Source: Cunninghamia lanceolata (lineage: Eukaryota; Streptophyta; Pinopsida; Cupressales; Cupressaceae). From it: 64,000 nucleotides of DNA. Numbering within the stretch: the first letter of the stretch is position 1; each line of letters starts with the position of its first letter. Shown piece by piece: positions 11,906 through 24,838 of the stretch. Under the pieces are notes generated by a model. The model was given only the letters and a program-made list of their open reading frames with translations, did not search any database and was not told the DNA's origin. The DNA is taken from the NCBI GenBank assembly GCA_027924645.1, contig BSBN01000445.1, forward strand, positions 2,773,001 to 2,837,000, written 5' to 3'. The position numbers were made by a program, and so were the translations under genes.

Positions 11906-12721
11906 CTAGTTCATCACCGGAGGGGCCATGACCCCTAACTTCTCTCGGAGATATTCAAAAGAGTCCTTGGGAAGAGGTTTTGTAAAGATATCTGCAATCT
12001 GATCCTTGGAGGGAACATACTCCAATCTGACTTCTTCCTTGTTTACTTGTTCTCTCAAAAAGTGAAACTTGATAGATATGTGCTTAGTCTTAGAATGCAA
12101 TACCGGATTCTTAGAAATATTAATTGCACTTGAATTATCATAGAAAATTGTGATAGGCTCCTCATATTCAACTTTAATGTCTCTTAGCATCTGCTTCATC
12201 CATAAAATTTGAGTGCAACTACCTGCTGCTGCAATGTATTCTGCTTCAGTTGTAGACAGAGATATTGCATCTTGTTTCTTGCTTAACCAAGAAACCAATC
12301 TCTTCCCCAAAAAGAATGCTCCACCACTAGTGCTCTTCTGGTCATCCACATCTCCTGCCCAATCTACATCTGTGTAAGCATGAAGAGAGAAATCCGGATC
12401 TCTAGGGTACCATAGACCATACTCAACTGTTCCTTTCAAGTACCTAAAAATTCTTTTGATTGCCATAACATGAGATTCTCTAGGATCAGCCTGGAATCTT
12501 GCCACAAGACCAATAGCCTGCATTATATCTGGTCTAGTTTGAGTGAGATACAACAATCCACCAATCATTGATCTATACTTTGTCTGATCTGCCTTTGGAG
12601 AATCATCATCTTTGCTTAACTTACATCCGGTTGCCATAGGAGTGTTCATAGGCTTTGAGTCTTCCATACCAAATTTCCTTAACAATTCTTTCACATATTT
12701 GGTCTGAGAAATGAAGATCCC
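11906..12721 (-). pseudogene. copia RT thumb and RNase H
   Basis: Final part of the polyprotein, in the same frame. RT thumb (GMEDSKPMNTP, GGLLYLTQTRPDI) is followed by RNase H with the DVDWAGD, TEAEYIAA and NSSAI motifs, ending in the usual ADIFTKPL region (about 11950). The natural stop is the TAG at 11906-11908. Confidence 0.93.
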
Positions 12722-13624
12722 TTATTTTGTTTGAGTAATTTGCAGACCCAAGAAGAAATTCATTTCACCAAGCATAGACATTTCAAACTCACTTTTCATC
12801 TGATTTGCAAAAGTTTTGCACATACTATCTCTTCCTCCAAAAATGATATCATCCACAAACACTTCAACAATCAAAATGTTTTCATGATCAATTTTGAAAT
12901 ATAAGTTACTGTCAACAGTACCTTTGTTGAATCCAATCTGCACAAGATGCTTATCCAACCTTTCATACCAAGCTCTTGGGGCTTGCTTCAATCCATACAA
13001 AGCTTTCTTCAACTTGCAGACCATATCATCATTATTAGACAATTGAAATCCATCCGGTTGTTCAATGTAGACTTCTTCTTCCAGATCACCATTTAGGAAG
13101 GCAGACTTGACATCCATCTGATATACCTTGAAGTCTTTGAAGGTAGCAAATGCAAGAAGTAATCTGACTGCTTCAATTCTTGCCACCGGAGCAAAAGTCT
13201 CTTCAAAGTCAATTCCTTCTATTTGAGAGTAGCCTTTGCAGACCAGTCTAGCTTTGTTTCTGATTACTTCACCAGCTTCATTTAGTTTGTTCTGAAAGAC
13301 CCACTTGGTTCCAATTACATTCCTGTCTCTAGGTCTGGGAACAAGATCCCAAGTATGATTTTTCTCAATTTGCATCAATTCATCTTCCATTGCTTTGGTC
13401 CAGTTCTCATCATTGCAGGCTTCATTTATTGTTTTAGGTTCAATCTTTGAAATCAGACAACATTCATCCTGATTTTGAGCAACATTCCTTCTAGTTTGTA
13501 CACCTTTGCTTCTGTCACCTATGATCTGATCTTCAGAGTGGTTCAGTCTTACATACCTTGGAATTTTGGGAGTATCCAGCACTGCTGCTTCTTGATCAGG
13601 CTCATTCAAACCTATCTCTTCTTC
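12722..13624 (-). pseudogene. copia reverse transcriptase
   Basis: Same frame again. Contains the Ty1/copia RT signature: NVIGTKWVF, the [11 protein letters not shown] stretch, [18 protein letters not shown], the [13 protein letters not shown] motif and the catalytic FVDD at about 12848-12860. It synthesises cDNA on the particle RNA, primed by tRNA-Met. A TAA at 12722-12724 ends it inside the RT thumb region, and the same frame resumes immediately. Confidence 0.93.
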
Positions 13625-14134
13625 CTAATTTACCAGATCAGGCTGACTCTGTCTCACCGGAGAGGATTGAGTTCCTTGAACATTGTCTTGGTCATCTTCA
13701 TCAAACTCATAAAATCTTGAAGGTTTCTCAATTCCTTCATCAACTTTCACATTGGTGCTTTCTATCATTTTCCTCAATCTCTTATTGTAACACCAGTATG
13801 CTTTGCTTTGAGTGGAGTAACCCAAGAAAATTCCCTCATCACTTCTAGCATCAAACTTTCCTAGATCTTCATCTCTTTTAATATAACACTTGCTACCAAA
13901 TACTCTAAAATATTTCACAGTAGGAGTGATGCCAAACCAGAGTTCATAGGGGGTCTTACCGGTGTTGTTTCTGATTTGAACTTGATTTAGAGTGTAGACT
14001 GCAGTGCTGATAGCTTCTTTCCAAAACATTTGAGGAACATTTGCTTCCAACATCATTGTCCTAGCAGCTTCCTGGATGGTCCGGTTCTTTCTCTCAACTA
14101 CTCCATTCTGCTGTGGAGTCTTAGGAGCAGACAA
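13625..14134 (-). pseudogene. copia integrase C-terminal part
   Basis: Same frame as the upstream gag-integrase segment, starting after the TAG. It carries the third catalytic residue in PQQNGVVERKN, followed by a typical copia region (GYSTQSKAYWCYN) and an acidic linker. It ends at a second TAG at 13625-13627. No ATG begins it, so it would be translated only by stop readthrough. Confidence 0.9.
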
Positions 14135-16060
14135 CTATCTCCTTATACCCTGTTTCTCACAAAAGTCAATGAACTCACCAGATGTAAATTCACCACCTCT
14201 ATCAGACCTTAGACACTTTAGTTTCAATCCGGTTTGATTCTCTACCATAGCTTTGAAGATTTTGAACTTCTCAAATGCTTCTGATTTTTCTTTTAGAAAG
14301 GTAACCCACATCATCCGGGAATGATCATCAATTAACAACATGAAATATCTATCACCTTGCAGACTCTTGATTCTTGTCGGACCACAGAGATCAGTATGTA
14401 CTAATTCCAACAATCCGGTAGAAGACTGATATTTGCTTTTGAAAGAGACTCTGCGTTGTTTACCTAGCTGACATTCTTTGCACAAACTATTTGTAGGTTT
14501 CATCAATTTTGGAAGATCTCTTACAACCTGAGTATTGCTTATCTTGATGATGTTATCAAAATTTACATGACACATTCTTCTATGCCATAACCAACTCTGA
14601 TCAATTTGAACAAACAAACAACTTTTATTTGAACCAACCAGATGAAAGATATTACCTTTTGTCTGAGTACCGGATGCAATTTCAGTTCTGGAGCTTGTAA
14701 AGATTCTGCATTTTCCATTCTTGAACCGGAGATCATAGCCTTTGTCCACTAACTGACCAACACTGAGAAGATTGTGCTTCAATCCTTCAACATATAGTAC
14801 GTTACCTGTTTTGCTCTTTCCATCAAAGGAAATAGTTCCCCTGCCTCTGATTCTGCCAGCAGAATTGTCACCAAACTTTACCATTCCTCCTTCATACCTT
14901 TCCAAATTCAAGAACTTATTCTTGTCACCAGTCATATGGTGAGAACATCCACTGTCAATAACCGAATCATCCTTTTCTTCCACTTGAGCAGCCAAAGCTT
15001 TTTCAACAACTTTGTGATTGACAGATTCAGAGAGTATTGAATCTTCTTCCTTGATGGCAATAAACACCCACTCATTTCCGGATTTGCTTCCTAGTTCTGA
15101 TTCATCATCTGTTACTCCTTCATTGTCATCTTCTTCATGAACATAATAGCAATTCTTTTGAAACCTTTGTCTGTTAGTATTAGACCTTGCAGATCTTTCC
15201 GGACATCTTGAAGCAAAATGACCAATCTTATTGCAGTTGAAACACTTAAAGGGTAGTTTTCCTTCATACTTACCGGATCCTCTTGGCAGTCTCTTTGCAA
15301 TGAGGGCTTCAAGTTGAGCTGTTTCTGCTTCTTCTTCTTCCATGTCTCTTCTTGCTTGATCATACCATGACATTTTCCTTGATGAGTTTTCTCCCGGATC
15401 AAATCTCTGTTTGCCTTTCACATAGGCACTGGCTTTGAAAGCAGATTCAGTCTTGGGAGGATCATCTCCAAACTCGGTCATTTCAAATGCAGCTAGTTTG
15501 CCAGCCAGTTGTTCTCTTGTGATAGTTGTGTGGGCTCTGAATTCATCAATGGCAGCAACCTTGATTTTGTAGGCAGCAGGAAGGGATCTTAGGATTTTGC
15601 AGACAATCTCATTTTCATCTAGAGTTCCACCAGCATTTCTGATTCCACATACCAGCTCATTCACTCTTGGCATAAAGGTAGTGATGTTTTCATCATCTCT
15701 CATCTTCAATCTTTCAAATTTCCCTTTCAGACTTTGCAACCTTGCACTTTTGACAAACTCATCTCCTTCATACAGAAGTTCCAGTTTAGTCAGGATCTCA
15801 TATGCAGTTGGTAGGTCAATAACATTTGAGAGATCTGAGTCATTCAATGCGCTTAGAAGAGCTTCCTTGGTCCGCAGATTGTTTTCTGCTTCTATGATTT
15901 CATTCAGAGTTGTCGGGCCACCTTGTGGAGGTACATATGGTTTTGAGACCATAGCCAAGTATGCTTTTCCCATACATTCCAAGTGACACTTCATGCGACC
16001 TTTCCAGAGAGTGAAGTTGGTTCCATCGAACTTCGGACTATCCTTCTTGTATGACGACAT
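14135..16060 (-). pseudogene. copia gag-protease-integrase (N-terminal part of polyprotein)
   Basis: The start is taken as the ATG at 16060, about 45 bp from the primer site; an in-frame TTG at 16075 is less likely. The gag domain covers about residues 1-230. A CCHC knuckle CFNCNKIGHFASRC lies near residue 272 (about 15208-15250). Protease shows IDSGCSHHM near residue 365. The integrase has its zinc-binding H-H-C-C region (14590-14470), first Asp in HTDLCGP (about 14395) and second Asp in SDRGGEF (about 14200). A TAG at 14135-14137 interrupts integrase just before its catalytic Glu. The frame continues in the next segment. A CAG to TAG change would explain it. Confidence 0.93.
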
Positions 16061-16103
16061 CCTGGATCTCCTCAAGCGGTTAAGCTCCTTTCAGAGGAAC
16101 TTA

Positions 16104-16115
16104 GCTCTGATACCA
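16104..16115 (-). promoter_or_regulatory. Primer binding site, initiator tRNA-Met
   Basis: The minus strand reads TGGTATCAGAGC, the standard plant copia site complementary to the 3' end of initiator tRNA-Met, two bases inside the LTR. Confidence 0.95.
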
Positions 16116-16117
16116 AT

Positions 16118-17409
16118 TGTTGGATTTAAGGCATACAACTGAGAGGGGGGGGTGAATCAATTGTATAAAACTTCTTGTTCTTTCAAACACTTGATTCTTC
16201 GTTGTTAGTTAACAGCATATCAATTAATCATCCATGAAAGCATAATACATAAACACAAGAGCAAATAAACATCAACACATTAAACACCAAGATTTTGACG
16301 TGGAAAACCCGGTTAAGGGAAAAACCACGGGGTGATTAACCCAAGGATTATTCTCTGTTAGAAGAATAAGAAAAAGAATGGCACTTGCCAATTAGGGCTC
16401 ACTGCCCGAGCACACTGCTCACAAGAGGCCCACTGCCTACTAAGAGACACACTATCTACAAAGTGATAAGAATCACAATCTTGAACTAGAGAATGACATC
16501 TCTACTATGTCCGGATCAGTTCCTTTTAAGCCCAAAAACTTCTACTCTGCCTTTCGCACTTCTCTTCGCTATGCCACACTCATCCACACAATCCACACTT
16601 TGAAATGAAATCACAAACCATTATTTATACAAGACATCGACTTAGGAACAAACATCTAAGTCGGAAAACAACCATAAGAGTATCTGCAAGATGAATAACA
16701 CATCCGGTCGGCCACCACAAGAACATTCGCAGGATGAACAACTCATCCGGTCGGCTAAACAGAGCAAGAACTTCATCTGGAAGAATAACTTCAATTTTGG
16801 GCTCTACTATCAATGCGGACCAACAACACAACCTAAACATGATCCAAGAACCTTCACAAGCCTGCCTGAATGACCGGATACATCTGCACTTCCTCTACTT
16901 ACTGGAATCTCTTGTCTTCCTCATCCGGAACTTCAAGAACACAGTCTGTTGCCACTGTCATAATGCAAGAGGTACTTCCGGACCTCCAAATCATACACAG
17001 CTCGAGATGGCACATCACAAGGACATCCCAAACACTCTTTCCAATCCGCAGATTAGGATTGTACAATTCCGGACCTCACCGGACCTTTCTGTGATCCTCT
17101 GTCACCTCTAAGCACTTGCCAGAACCGGTTCCACACAGACAGCCATAACTTCTTTAGGTCTTCATGCGAACCTCTGAAAACTTGACTGAAGCATCTCAAG
17201 ACTCATATCTGCAAACCCTTTAATCCGCATCCTCCGGTTCTCAACCTATCCAATATATTTGCCTTCTTCTCATCACTGTTCTTCACTGTTCCTGACTGAG
17301 GCTAATTTTCTCAATATCCTCAACACACAGCTCATCCAATCCTTCTTGTCAATGTAATATGAGTATGTTGACATCAATGACAACACTGGTTCACCTCATA
17401 CTTGCAACA
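16118..17409 (-). repeat. 5' LTR of copia element
   Basis: 1292 bp, adjoining the primer site. A TATA-like box on the minus strand (plus strand ttatttatac, 16621-16630) is the likely promoter. A TTGACATCAATGAC phrase close to its outer end pairs with sequence beside the polypurine tract in the other LTR context. Confidence 0.93.
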
Positions 17410-17414
17410 CTTAT

Positions 17415-18647
17415 TACTCCCTAAGTGGGACATTGTGTCTACTATTGTTCTGGACATTGCAAGAAGGTAAGATAAGAAGGCCTTTTCCACAGAGGAGGAA
17501 GTTGAAGCTGCATTAACAGGTGCTAAGTTTAACCTAGAGTGGGATACCTTAGCCATATGGGCCCTAGCACCTAACACTAATAAACCTCTAGTTGTAGAGC
17601 TTGATAGAGATATTAAAGGCGGCTTAATAGTAAAGAGGGCCTCTGAGAGCCCCACTACAGAAGCATCAGAACTGATGGTAGAGGTAGCAAAATTCAACAA
17701 GGCAACCACAAATGTTCTTCAAGAAAAATATGATGCCTTGTTATAATATTATATGGCCATATTGCCAAAATATAATAGGTTGAATGAAAAGGAGATACAA
17801 TAGCAGCATTAAGCTTCAACATCTACCTCATCAGAAACAACATTAGTGGTTAAGGATTCTCGTCTCCTTCTTCCTAGTTCTTCTTCTTCCTCAAGATCTA
17901 CACTTGAAAAGGAAATTGAAACCTTAAAGCAATAGGTTGAATCATTTGAAGATATTTTTTACATATACTTTTGATAAACAACATGAGGACAATTGGTCTA
18001 TTGTCTTAGGGAATCTGGAATTATTAATGAACAAAGTGTCCAGCCAGGCTTTCAACATTCACAAGTGCTACTATGATTTGTCATTAATCATCAAAAAAAT
18101 TGTAGATGACAAGGAAAGAACAATGCCTCTATTTGATAAATGGATCTCTAGGATCATTTCTTTATTAGGTATCTATAACCCAGCTAACAATGATCATAAT
18201 GCTCCCAATGGGGTTAAACAGGTCTATACAGAAGTGAAGGAAGCAGGAGATCTCTAGGCATTCATAAACGGCCTTGAAGAGAAGGCATTGAATTTGATTC
18301 AAGGGTTTGATAATGACATAGTGGGGATAATTCCTCCAATAAAGAATGAAGGTGGTGATATTAAGCTTGCCCAACTATGGATCCTCTAGTTCGACAACAT
18401 TGTGCCTATTATCTCTTTCTTTCTCTGCTAGAATATTAAGATAGATATTCCCATGTTTAGAAATAGTATTGATAAATTATGGGACTCTTGTCAACTAGCT
18501 ACCGATTTCACAAGAGGACATTTAGTTCTGGCTAAATATAACAATAGATATTTATCCTCTATGGATAAATTAATTAATTTCCAATGGCCCATAGAAGACC
18601 AGTATCAAGCATGGGATAAAAGATACAACGAGTTGCCTGATGTTTGA
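17415..18647 (+). pseudogene. Decayed ORF, 3' segment (uncharacterised)
   Basis: Continuation of the ORF cut by the copia insertion. It reads on directly after the CTTAT target duplication, with stops near 17467 and 17743 and a frame change near 17945. A 106-codon open stretch (17937-18257) then continues in frame through stops to 18647. The protein looks helical and Lys/Glu-rich, with a Ser run (near 17876) and a likely coiled coil (LEKEIETLKQ). No known fold was recognised. Several stops could derive from Gln codons by single C-to-T changes. Confidence 0.6.
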
Positions 18648-18649
18648 GG

Positions 18650-20640
18650 TATTGGTTGTGAGATCTTTTTGTTTGAAGAATATGGACACTTCTTTGCCCT
18701 ATAAGAAAATCTTTTTGTTCTCTTATGTAACTGCCATTTGTTTCATAAGGCAGTTGTGAAATGTAAGTAGGAAGCAAGAGTTGGCTGAACTTTGTTATAT
18801 TTTCCTTATAAGTATAAATCCCAAAGGCTATGAACCTTATGAACAAACTTGCAACTACTTTTGTTCCCATGACAAATATCTAGGAGGAATCAGTTATCTT
18901 TGAGAAATCTATCAAGATTAGAGGGTGACATCTATTTCTAGGTCTGAAGCTTGTTTTTGCTCCCTTGTTCTTATAAAAGGGAATTCAGGACCTAGTTACA
19001 GGGATCATGGAGGAATTTTCTATAGCACAACATTGTATCATAATTAGTTTTCTACTTCTAGGAGTGTTTTCAAGAAGATAGGATCGTTTGTATTTGCAAC
19101 GCTAGCATAAAGTTACAGTAACTCAATATTTTGAATATATTGCCGAGGTTCATAATATATTGTCTCCTATAGTTGTGTCTTTTATTATGTTTTTGAATGA
19201 ATTGATAAAGTTATCAATATTGTTCATCTTCACAATCTTTCCTGTGTAAGGACATCTAATCAGAAAGGCTTCTACTCAAAGAGTAGATTTAAGTGCTTCA
19301 AGGAGGATATCAAACATAATAGATATATGCAAGGATAAGTAAGAATGAATGTTATGATTCGATTTCAAGGTGTGGTGATGTAATGTATCATTACTGTATT
19401 CTCAATATAATTGCAAATGTGCTTTTATGCTAAGTTCATTTACACTCATTTTTTGACTCTGTAACCCCAGGTTTAGGCACTGGTCTTTTGATGGTTATTG
19501 TTCTCAAAATCTAAAAGCTCCCTGATCATTCCAGATGAATCAAAGAACAATTTTAAACTTTGATATTTATTTTGATTAAATTAAGTCTTGCATGTTCCTT
19601 TGCTAAGAATAAGATAAGAGCTTAAAGAATCTAGCCAATACCTTTACTTTATCATACATTCTTTCGAGTAGCTTACAGGGAACATATCTGTGATATGAAC
19701 AATGTTAACAATCTAATATCTTTGGAAAGCCCCATCCATTTGAGTAGAACATTGTTATCCCTAAGAAAATAAGATATCATTCAAAGAGAGGTAGCCAGAG
19801 AATTAGAAATAAATCCATCTATATAGGAACACCTTCCTTGGTTTCACAAAACCTAAAGTGTAGAGGAAGAAAAGGGGGATTGAGAAATCCTTCTGTCCCT
19901 AATCTCCTATTTGTTGGTCAATCCCTCAATGTGGAATGATCATTAATAAGTGGCTATTTTATAGATTTGCTGCGAGAATTAGGTTGGGAATTTAAAACAA
20001 CCAATAGAACACAACACCTATCACTTGCAATCGTAAAGAAGGGGGTTGGGGGTTGTGGTGTTTAGGAGCTTGCCTCAGTCAAGCTCTAGAATGATATTCA
20101 AGCCTTCCAACACCATTGTCTAATAAAGAGTGTGTATCCTTGTAGGATAGAGGCAACAACAAATGATAAACTTGATAAATGATTGATTCAACACAAAAAT
20201 ATATCACCTCGAAGGTGTAGCTCGCATGTAGATGACAATCCTTCAACACATGAGAAGATGAAGCCAAATCTACATAACACAACAACAATATTCTATTCTA
20301 TAACATTGAATGCTTTGAATGCTCTAAATCATAAGTTCACCAAAAGTTCATAATCATCTTCTAGTTTACAAATAAAACCCTAAACATGCTTATATATGCA
20401 TTCCCACTACAAATTTTATAATTCAAACTTAAGATGTCAATAATAGAACCTTTTAATGGTCACATAATGGACATCTAAATTTAGGACTGGGGCGCAAGCA
20501 TCCAAGCCCGTAGTTCCTATTTTAGGGTAGGGTTAAGCCCACAAATGTCCCTCAAGCCCCATTTGACATGGTTTTTAGGCCATTTTGCATTAGGAGTTAA
20601 AATGATCATGCATAATGAAAAACAAGGGATCTGGGAGCTA
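18650..20640. other. Non-coding stretch, no gene recognised
   Basis: AT-rich DNA without a supported ORF. A TATA-like cttataaaagg lies at 18968-18978, which could be part of a decayed LTR of the older element whose ORF ends at 18647. No matching second LTR, primer site or polypurine tract was found. A short G-rich stretch occurs at 20038-20062. Confidence 0.4.
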
Positions 20641-20649
20641 AACATAGGA

Positions 20650-22335
20650 GATAATAGTCCTAGGGGGATATTTTACAACTAAACAAACCCTATGACCATA
20701 TTGATTACATGAATAACAATAGCCTTAAAAGGATTGAAGAAACTTGATCATAGTAGAGCATTTTGCAAGAGGTGGTCCTCTGTAGCTCTTCTCCTTCAAA
20801 TCTCTAACTTTTGTGAAGCCATCATCTTCCTTCTTTTGCTTCTTCTCTTAAATCTTTTTAGGAGGATCACTAGATTTTGAATGCTGACCTTTTTCAAACC
20901 CTAAAAAAGTCACGTTCTTTGGAAATCTCTGACTGCTAATCATTTCATCAAGAATTCCACTAATCTTTTCAAACTTCATACTTAGGTCAATCTTATCCTC
21001 AGCCTTTTCTAATTCTTTTCTTAGAGACACAACTTTGGATTCCAACTTCAGACATTCTTCAAATTTTGCTTTCAATTCAGATTTTGTAACCTCTTCTCTT
21101 CTTTTGGCTTCTTCCACTTGTGTCTTCAAATTAGCAATCAACTCTTCTTATTCAACAAGATTCTCGGACACCATATCTTCTTGAAGTTGTAGCTTCAGTT
21201 TTGAGTTTTTCTTCCTAAGTTTCTCAATCTCTTTCAAAACACATAATAGCTATCCTTCCAAGTCTACTTCTCCTTCTTAATTCTTAGGATCTTCCACATC
21301 AGTATTGTTTTGATCTTTATCAATAGTCTCCACTGTCATAAATAGGAATTCATTTTCTTCGGCCTTAGAAACACCTTCATTTTTGTCTTCTAAGATGGGG
21401 CTTTCTTCAAAGGAGTTATTGTCACCTTTTATGTATAGACTCTTCTTGTTCTTTTGAAAATTATTTTTCTTTGGATAGAACTACTTGTTACTTTTCTTAC
21501 TATCATATTCATCACTTTTATCTTTTCCTTCAAAAGGACATTTAGCAGCAATGTGACAAACTTTTCCACATTTAAAACACTTAAAAGGTAACTTACCTTT
21601 ATACTTACCAAATTCTCTCTTAAATCTTCTTACAAAATTGACCCCTTCCTTATCTATCTCAGATTCAGGCTCAACCTTCCTTGCCTTCTTTGATTCCTTA
21701 AATGTAGCTTCTCTCTTGGAAATCTAAGTACCACCAGTCCTCATTTCATAGACAGTAAAAGTACCATGTAGCTCAACAACAGTTATCTTATCAAGATATA
21801 TTTCTTCTTCTATAGTAGAGACTTTAGAATCATACCTGGAAGGTAAAAATCTATGTACCTTCTTGACAATCACTGGCTATTTTACTTCTTCACTTAGTCC
21901 TCTCATAGCATTCACAACTTCATCAACTCTGAGCAGGTAATTAGCAATCTTTTCTTCCTCTCTCATTTTCAGGTTTTCAAATCTTCATTTAAAGGTCTGC
22001 AGCTTGGCTTGTTTCATCTTTGTATCTCCTTCATAAATTCTCTGAATCTTATCCCAGATTTCTTTGGTAGACTTACATTGCACTACTTTCACAAATTTAG
22101 AGATAGCGAAACCACATAGAATTAAATTCTTAGCCTTAGCATTATTCTCACATTCCTTCTTACCCACTTGGTTTGTTGGAGGAGTTACAAGAGTAGTATA
22201 ATTATCCTTAACAGATTGCCATATATCAAACCCTATTGAAGTTAGGTAGGTTTGTGTCCTTATACTCTAGACAACATAATTTTTTCCATCAAACACTGGT
22301 GCTTTGTTTGAGTGAGATCCTTCTTGACCGACCAT
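20650..22335 (-). pseudogene. Copia-type gag remnant without pol
   Basis: Starts at the ATG at 22335, just inside a tRNA-Met primer site. One frame can be followed to about 20650 through roughly ten stops. An early NKAPVFDGKNY-like phrase matches the start of copia gag. A CCHC-like knuckle CFKCGKVCHIAAKC lies at about 21550-21590. An acidic region is followed by a long Lys/Glu coiled coil (20848-21141), then a GILDEMISSQ phrase and a second knuckle-like CYSCNQYGH near 20700. The same GILDE phrase and knuckles occur in the gag at 49.4-50.7 kb, so the two are relatives. No protease, integrase or RT follows on the left, so the element was either deleted or always lacked pol. Confidence 0.8.
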
Positions 22336-22389
22336 GTGTTTAATCTCCAAGATCAACCTTAGCTGTTATGCTTCTCCAAGGAACCTTGT

Positions 22390-22399
22390 TCTGATACCA
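22390..22399 (-). promoter_or_regulatory. Primer binding site of copia remnant
   Basis: The minus strand reads TGGTATCAGAAC, a near match to the initiator tRNA-Met complement, two bases from the LTR start at 22402. Confidence 0.85.
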
Positions 22400-22401
22400 A
22401 T

Positions 22402-24043
22402 TGTTAGAATACAAGCAATCTATTGAGAGGGTAGGTGAATCAGTAGATCAATAAAACTTAAAACTTCAAGCCTCTAGAATGCAAATCAAATTAACTTTCA
22501 GTGCATTAACAAGAACAAGAAGAAAGCAAGCACACATGGACACCAAATATATATGGAAAACCCAAAATGGGAAAAACCATGGTGAGATAATGCTGCTAGG
22601 ATCCACCATCCTAATCTAGCCTCACAAATGAAACCATTGATTACAATGCTTAAGAGCTACAACTCTAAGGAGTCACCAAACCCTTGATTTAAGAGCACCA
22701 ACTCTAAGGAGACTTCAATCGCCTAATTTGAGCACCAACTTAGTCCACAAGAGGCACCAACCTCACTGATATGAAGCACCAACTTCATCTAGACATAGAA
22801 ATGAAATACATCAAATGTTATAGTATTGACTATAACTCACTCTACTCCCATTTTGAGTAATCAATTCTGATTCTGCATTGATATTCTGATCAACTCATCT
22901 TACAACCTTGATCCACATTACACCACCTTACTCTCTTCACTAAATTCTTCTCTTGCATCCATATCTCATCTATTACAATTGCTTTTATATATGTATACAA
23001 CTTTCACTTCATATTCCTTCTCATTTGCATGTCTATACTCCCACTTATTTAGATGTCCAAAAAATCAACTTTGTCTGTGCCAGAAAATTAACTTTGCATG
23101 TGGATTTGTGCATGCAACAAATCAACTTTTCTATTATTTATCAATCATAAAACAAAAAACACAGTCATAGTTCTATATATATCTTTGTGCATGGAAAAAA
23201 TCTACTTTTATATGTTGTTTTCTTTGTCATCTCCATGTATCCACTGTCAGTTCTTAACAATTAATTAAGCATTCAGTTTACGTGCCATTAATAGTCATTT
23301 ATACCTTACATTTGTTAATCTTCCTTTTCTATCAATGAATTTATCATTTCAATAACCTTGGCCTTCAACTCCTTTATCAGTGAAATTATCATTTTTCAAA
23401 CCTCAGCCTTTAACCCTTTATCAGTGAATGTTACTGTTTACAAACTTTGGCCTTTGTCTTCTTTATCAGCGAAAACTCATTTTTACAAACTTTACTACGT
23501 CCCCTTCTTTATTGACAAATTATATCATTTCTACGAACTTATACTTCCAAGCCTTCATCTTTAGCACCTTTCTCTTTGTTGGTGAAATCTATCTTTTGTG
23601 AATCTCAGCCTTTGTCTTCTCTATTAGTGAATCAAGCTTTTTACAAACTTACCCTTCAAGCTTTTCTTTATCGCCAAAAATATCAAACCACAAACTTTGA
23701 CCTTTGAGCCCTTTGTCACCCAGTTAGTGAATTAGAGAAATGTTGAACTTGCAAACTTAGTTCACAAAAGAAAAGTTTTGTTGATAACTAAGCCTTTGCT
23801 CTTCAAGCTTTCTTTTTCAATGCCTCCTTCATTGTCGGTGAATTAGCAAATTTTGAAACCAACGAATCAGCGAATTTTAAAACTTACAAACTAAACTTTG
23901 GTTGAGACTTAAACATTTTATTTCTTCTAAGCCCTCATAAAAAACACTTCCTCTTTCTCTTTTGTTAGTGAATCAGTGAAAAACAAAACTGGCAAACTAG
24001 CTAGTTCTCGAACCAAACTTTTTGTCAACTAAAGCGTTAGTGT
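22402..24043 (-). repeat. 5' LTR of copia remnant, first part
   Basis: Begins TGTTAGAATACAAGC beside the primer site. It shares with the other copia LTRs here a GAGAGGG..GGTGAATCA start and a block TATGGAAAACCC..GGGAAAAACCATGGTGA (22541-22586). It is cut at 24043 by the 17.4-kb Tat element and resumes at 41430. Total length is about 1.76 kb. Confidence 0.85.
23327..24038. repeat. Degenerate 44-48 bp tandem repeats inside the LTR
   Basis: A phrase like CTTTATCAGTGAAA, followed by ACAAACTTTGGCCTTT, recurs at about 23327, 23375, 23419, 23464 and 23509, then less regularly to about 23990. The copies are strongly diverged. Confidence 0.65.
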
Positions 24044-24821
24044 TGTGATAGGTGAAAGTCAGGTGTGGCAGATCAGACATAGTCGTGAAACCCTAACCCT
24101 ACCATCATCAAGGAATCTAACCTAAATGAAATCAAAGGATAATGCAATTCAAGCATAACATCACCTAGACCGTGCGATTCCTTGTTTAAGAGAGAGATGT
24201 GGACTGCTTCTTCAACGATAAGCAATTACAAAGCTGAAAGCTGCCATTGATGGATGATAAAAGCTCGAATGTTCAAATGCTCAAGATGATAATGGAGTTG
24301 CTGTATGATTGCTGGATTGCTAGATACTATATGATTTCTGGATGTCTCATATGGAGTGAGAGGCTGTTTATATAGGACTCAACCAAGATCAATCAACGGT
24401 GGAGATTCAGAGGCTATGTGAATGGCTAAGATTGAAAGTTACTAAATTTAGGTCCAATTAGTTGTGCATGTGAAGGATTTTAAATGAAAGTTGTCTTACA
24501 ACACATGATAAATGGGAAATGGACAAGTGTTAAAATGTGATAAATGATAAAGGCTTAATTCAAATAAAGTATTTGAATTAGTGGGATATGAGTTGGAAAT
24601 TAATTAAATAAATAAAATTTATTTAATTAATATGATAAATGCATAAAATGGGATAAGACATGATGTGGAATTAATTAAATAAATACAATTTATTTAATTA
24701 ATCGGCTAAATGAATGAGAATGGGATTTTAATTAAATAAATAAAATTTATTTAATTAATTGGGTAATGGATTAGTGATTTAACAAGGTGTCGTTAGACAT
24801 GGACAAATTTGGGTGTCTACA
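24044..24821 (-). repeat. 3' LTR of Tat element
   Basis: 778 bp, starting TGTGATAGGTG and ending GGTGTCTACA on the plus strand. It contains a TATA-like box (24367-24376) and three AT-rich hairpins (24599-24631, 24670-24702, 24728-24758) in U3. Confidence 0.97.
24599..24758. repeat. Three AT hairpins in the Tat LTR
   Basis: Each has arms ATTAATTAAATAAAT and its complement around a 3-nt loop (AAA, ACA, AAA), centred at about 24615, 24686 and 24743. The same set occurs in the right LTR. A related set is found in the LTR at 50.7-51.9 kb. Confidence 0.85.
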
Positions 24822-24838
24822 TTTTGCCCCTCTTTGAT
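24822..24838 (-). promoter_or_regulatory. Polypurine tract of Tat element
   Basis: The minus strand reads AAAGAGGGGCAAAA directly before the 3' LTR, the expected plus-strand primer for cDNA synthesis. Confidence 0.9.

Larger units (their letters stand above)
10309..17409 (-). mobile_element. Complete Ty1/copia retrotransposon (7.1 kb)
   Basis: Bounded by a perfect 5-bp target duplication CTTAT (10304-10308 and 17410-17414). The LTRs are 10309-11582 and 16118-17409. The primer site (16104-16115) and polypurine tract (11583-11594) both place transcription on the minus strand. The coding order gag-protease-integrase-RT-RNase H, with integrase before RT, is diagnostic of Ty1/copia. The LTRs differ by an 18-bp indel and about 32 substitutions by eye (about 2.5%), mostly C/T and G/A changes, so it is older than the Tat element at 24-41 kb. 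The polyprotein frame has three nonsense codons, so this copy is not autonomous as read. Confidence 0.95.
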
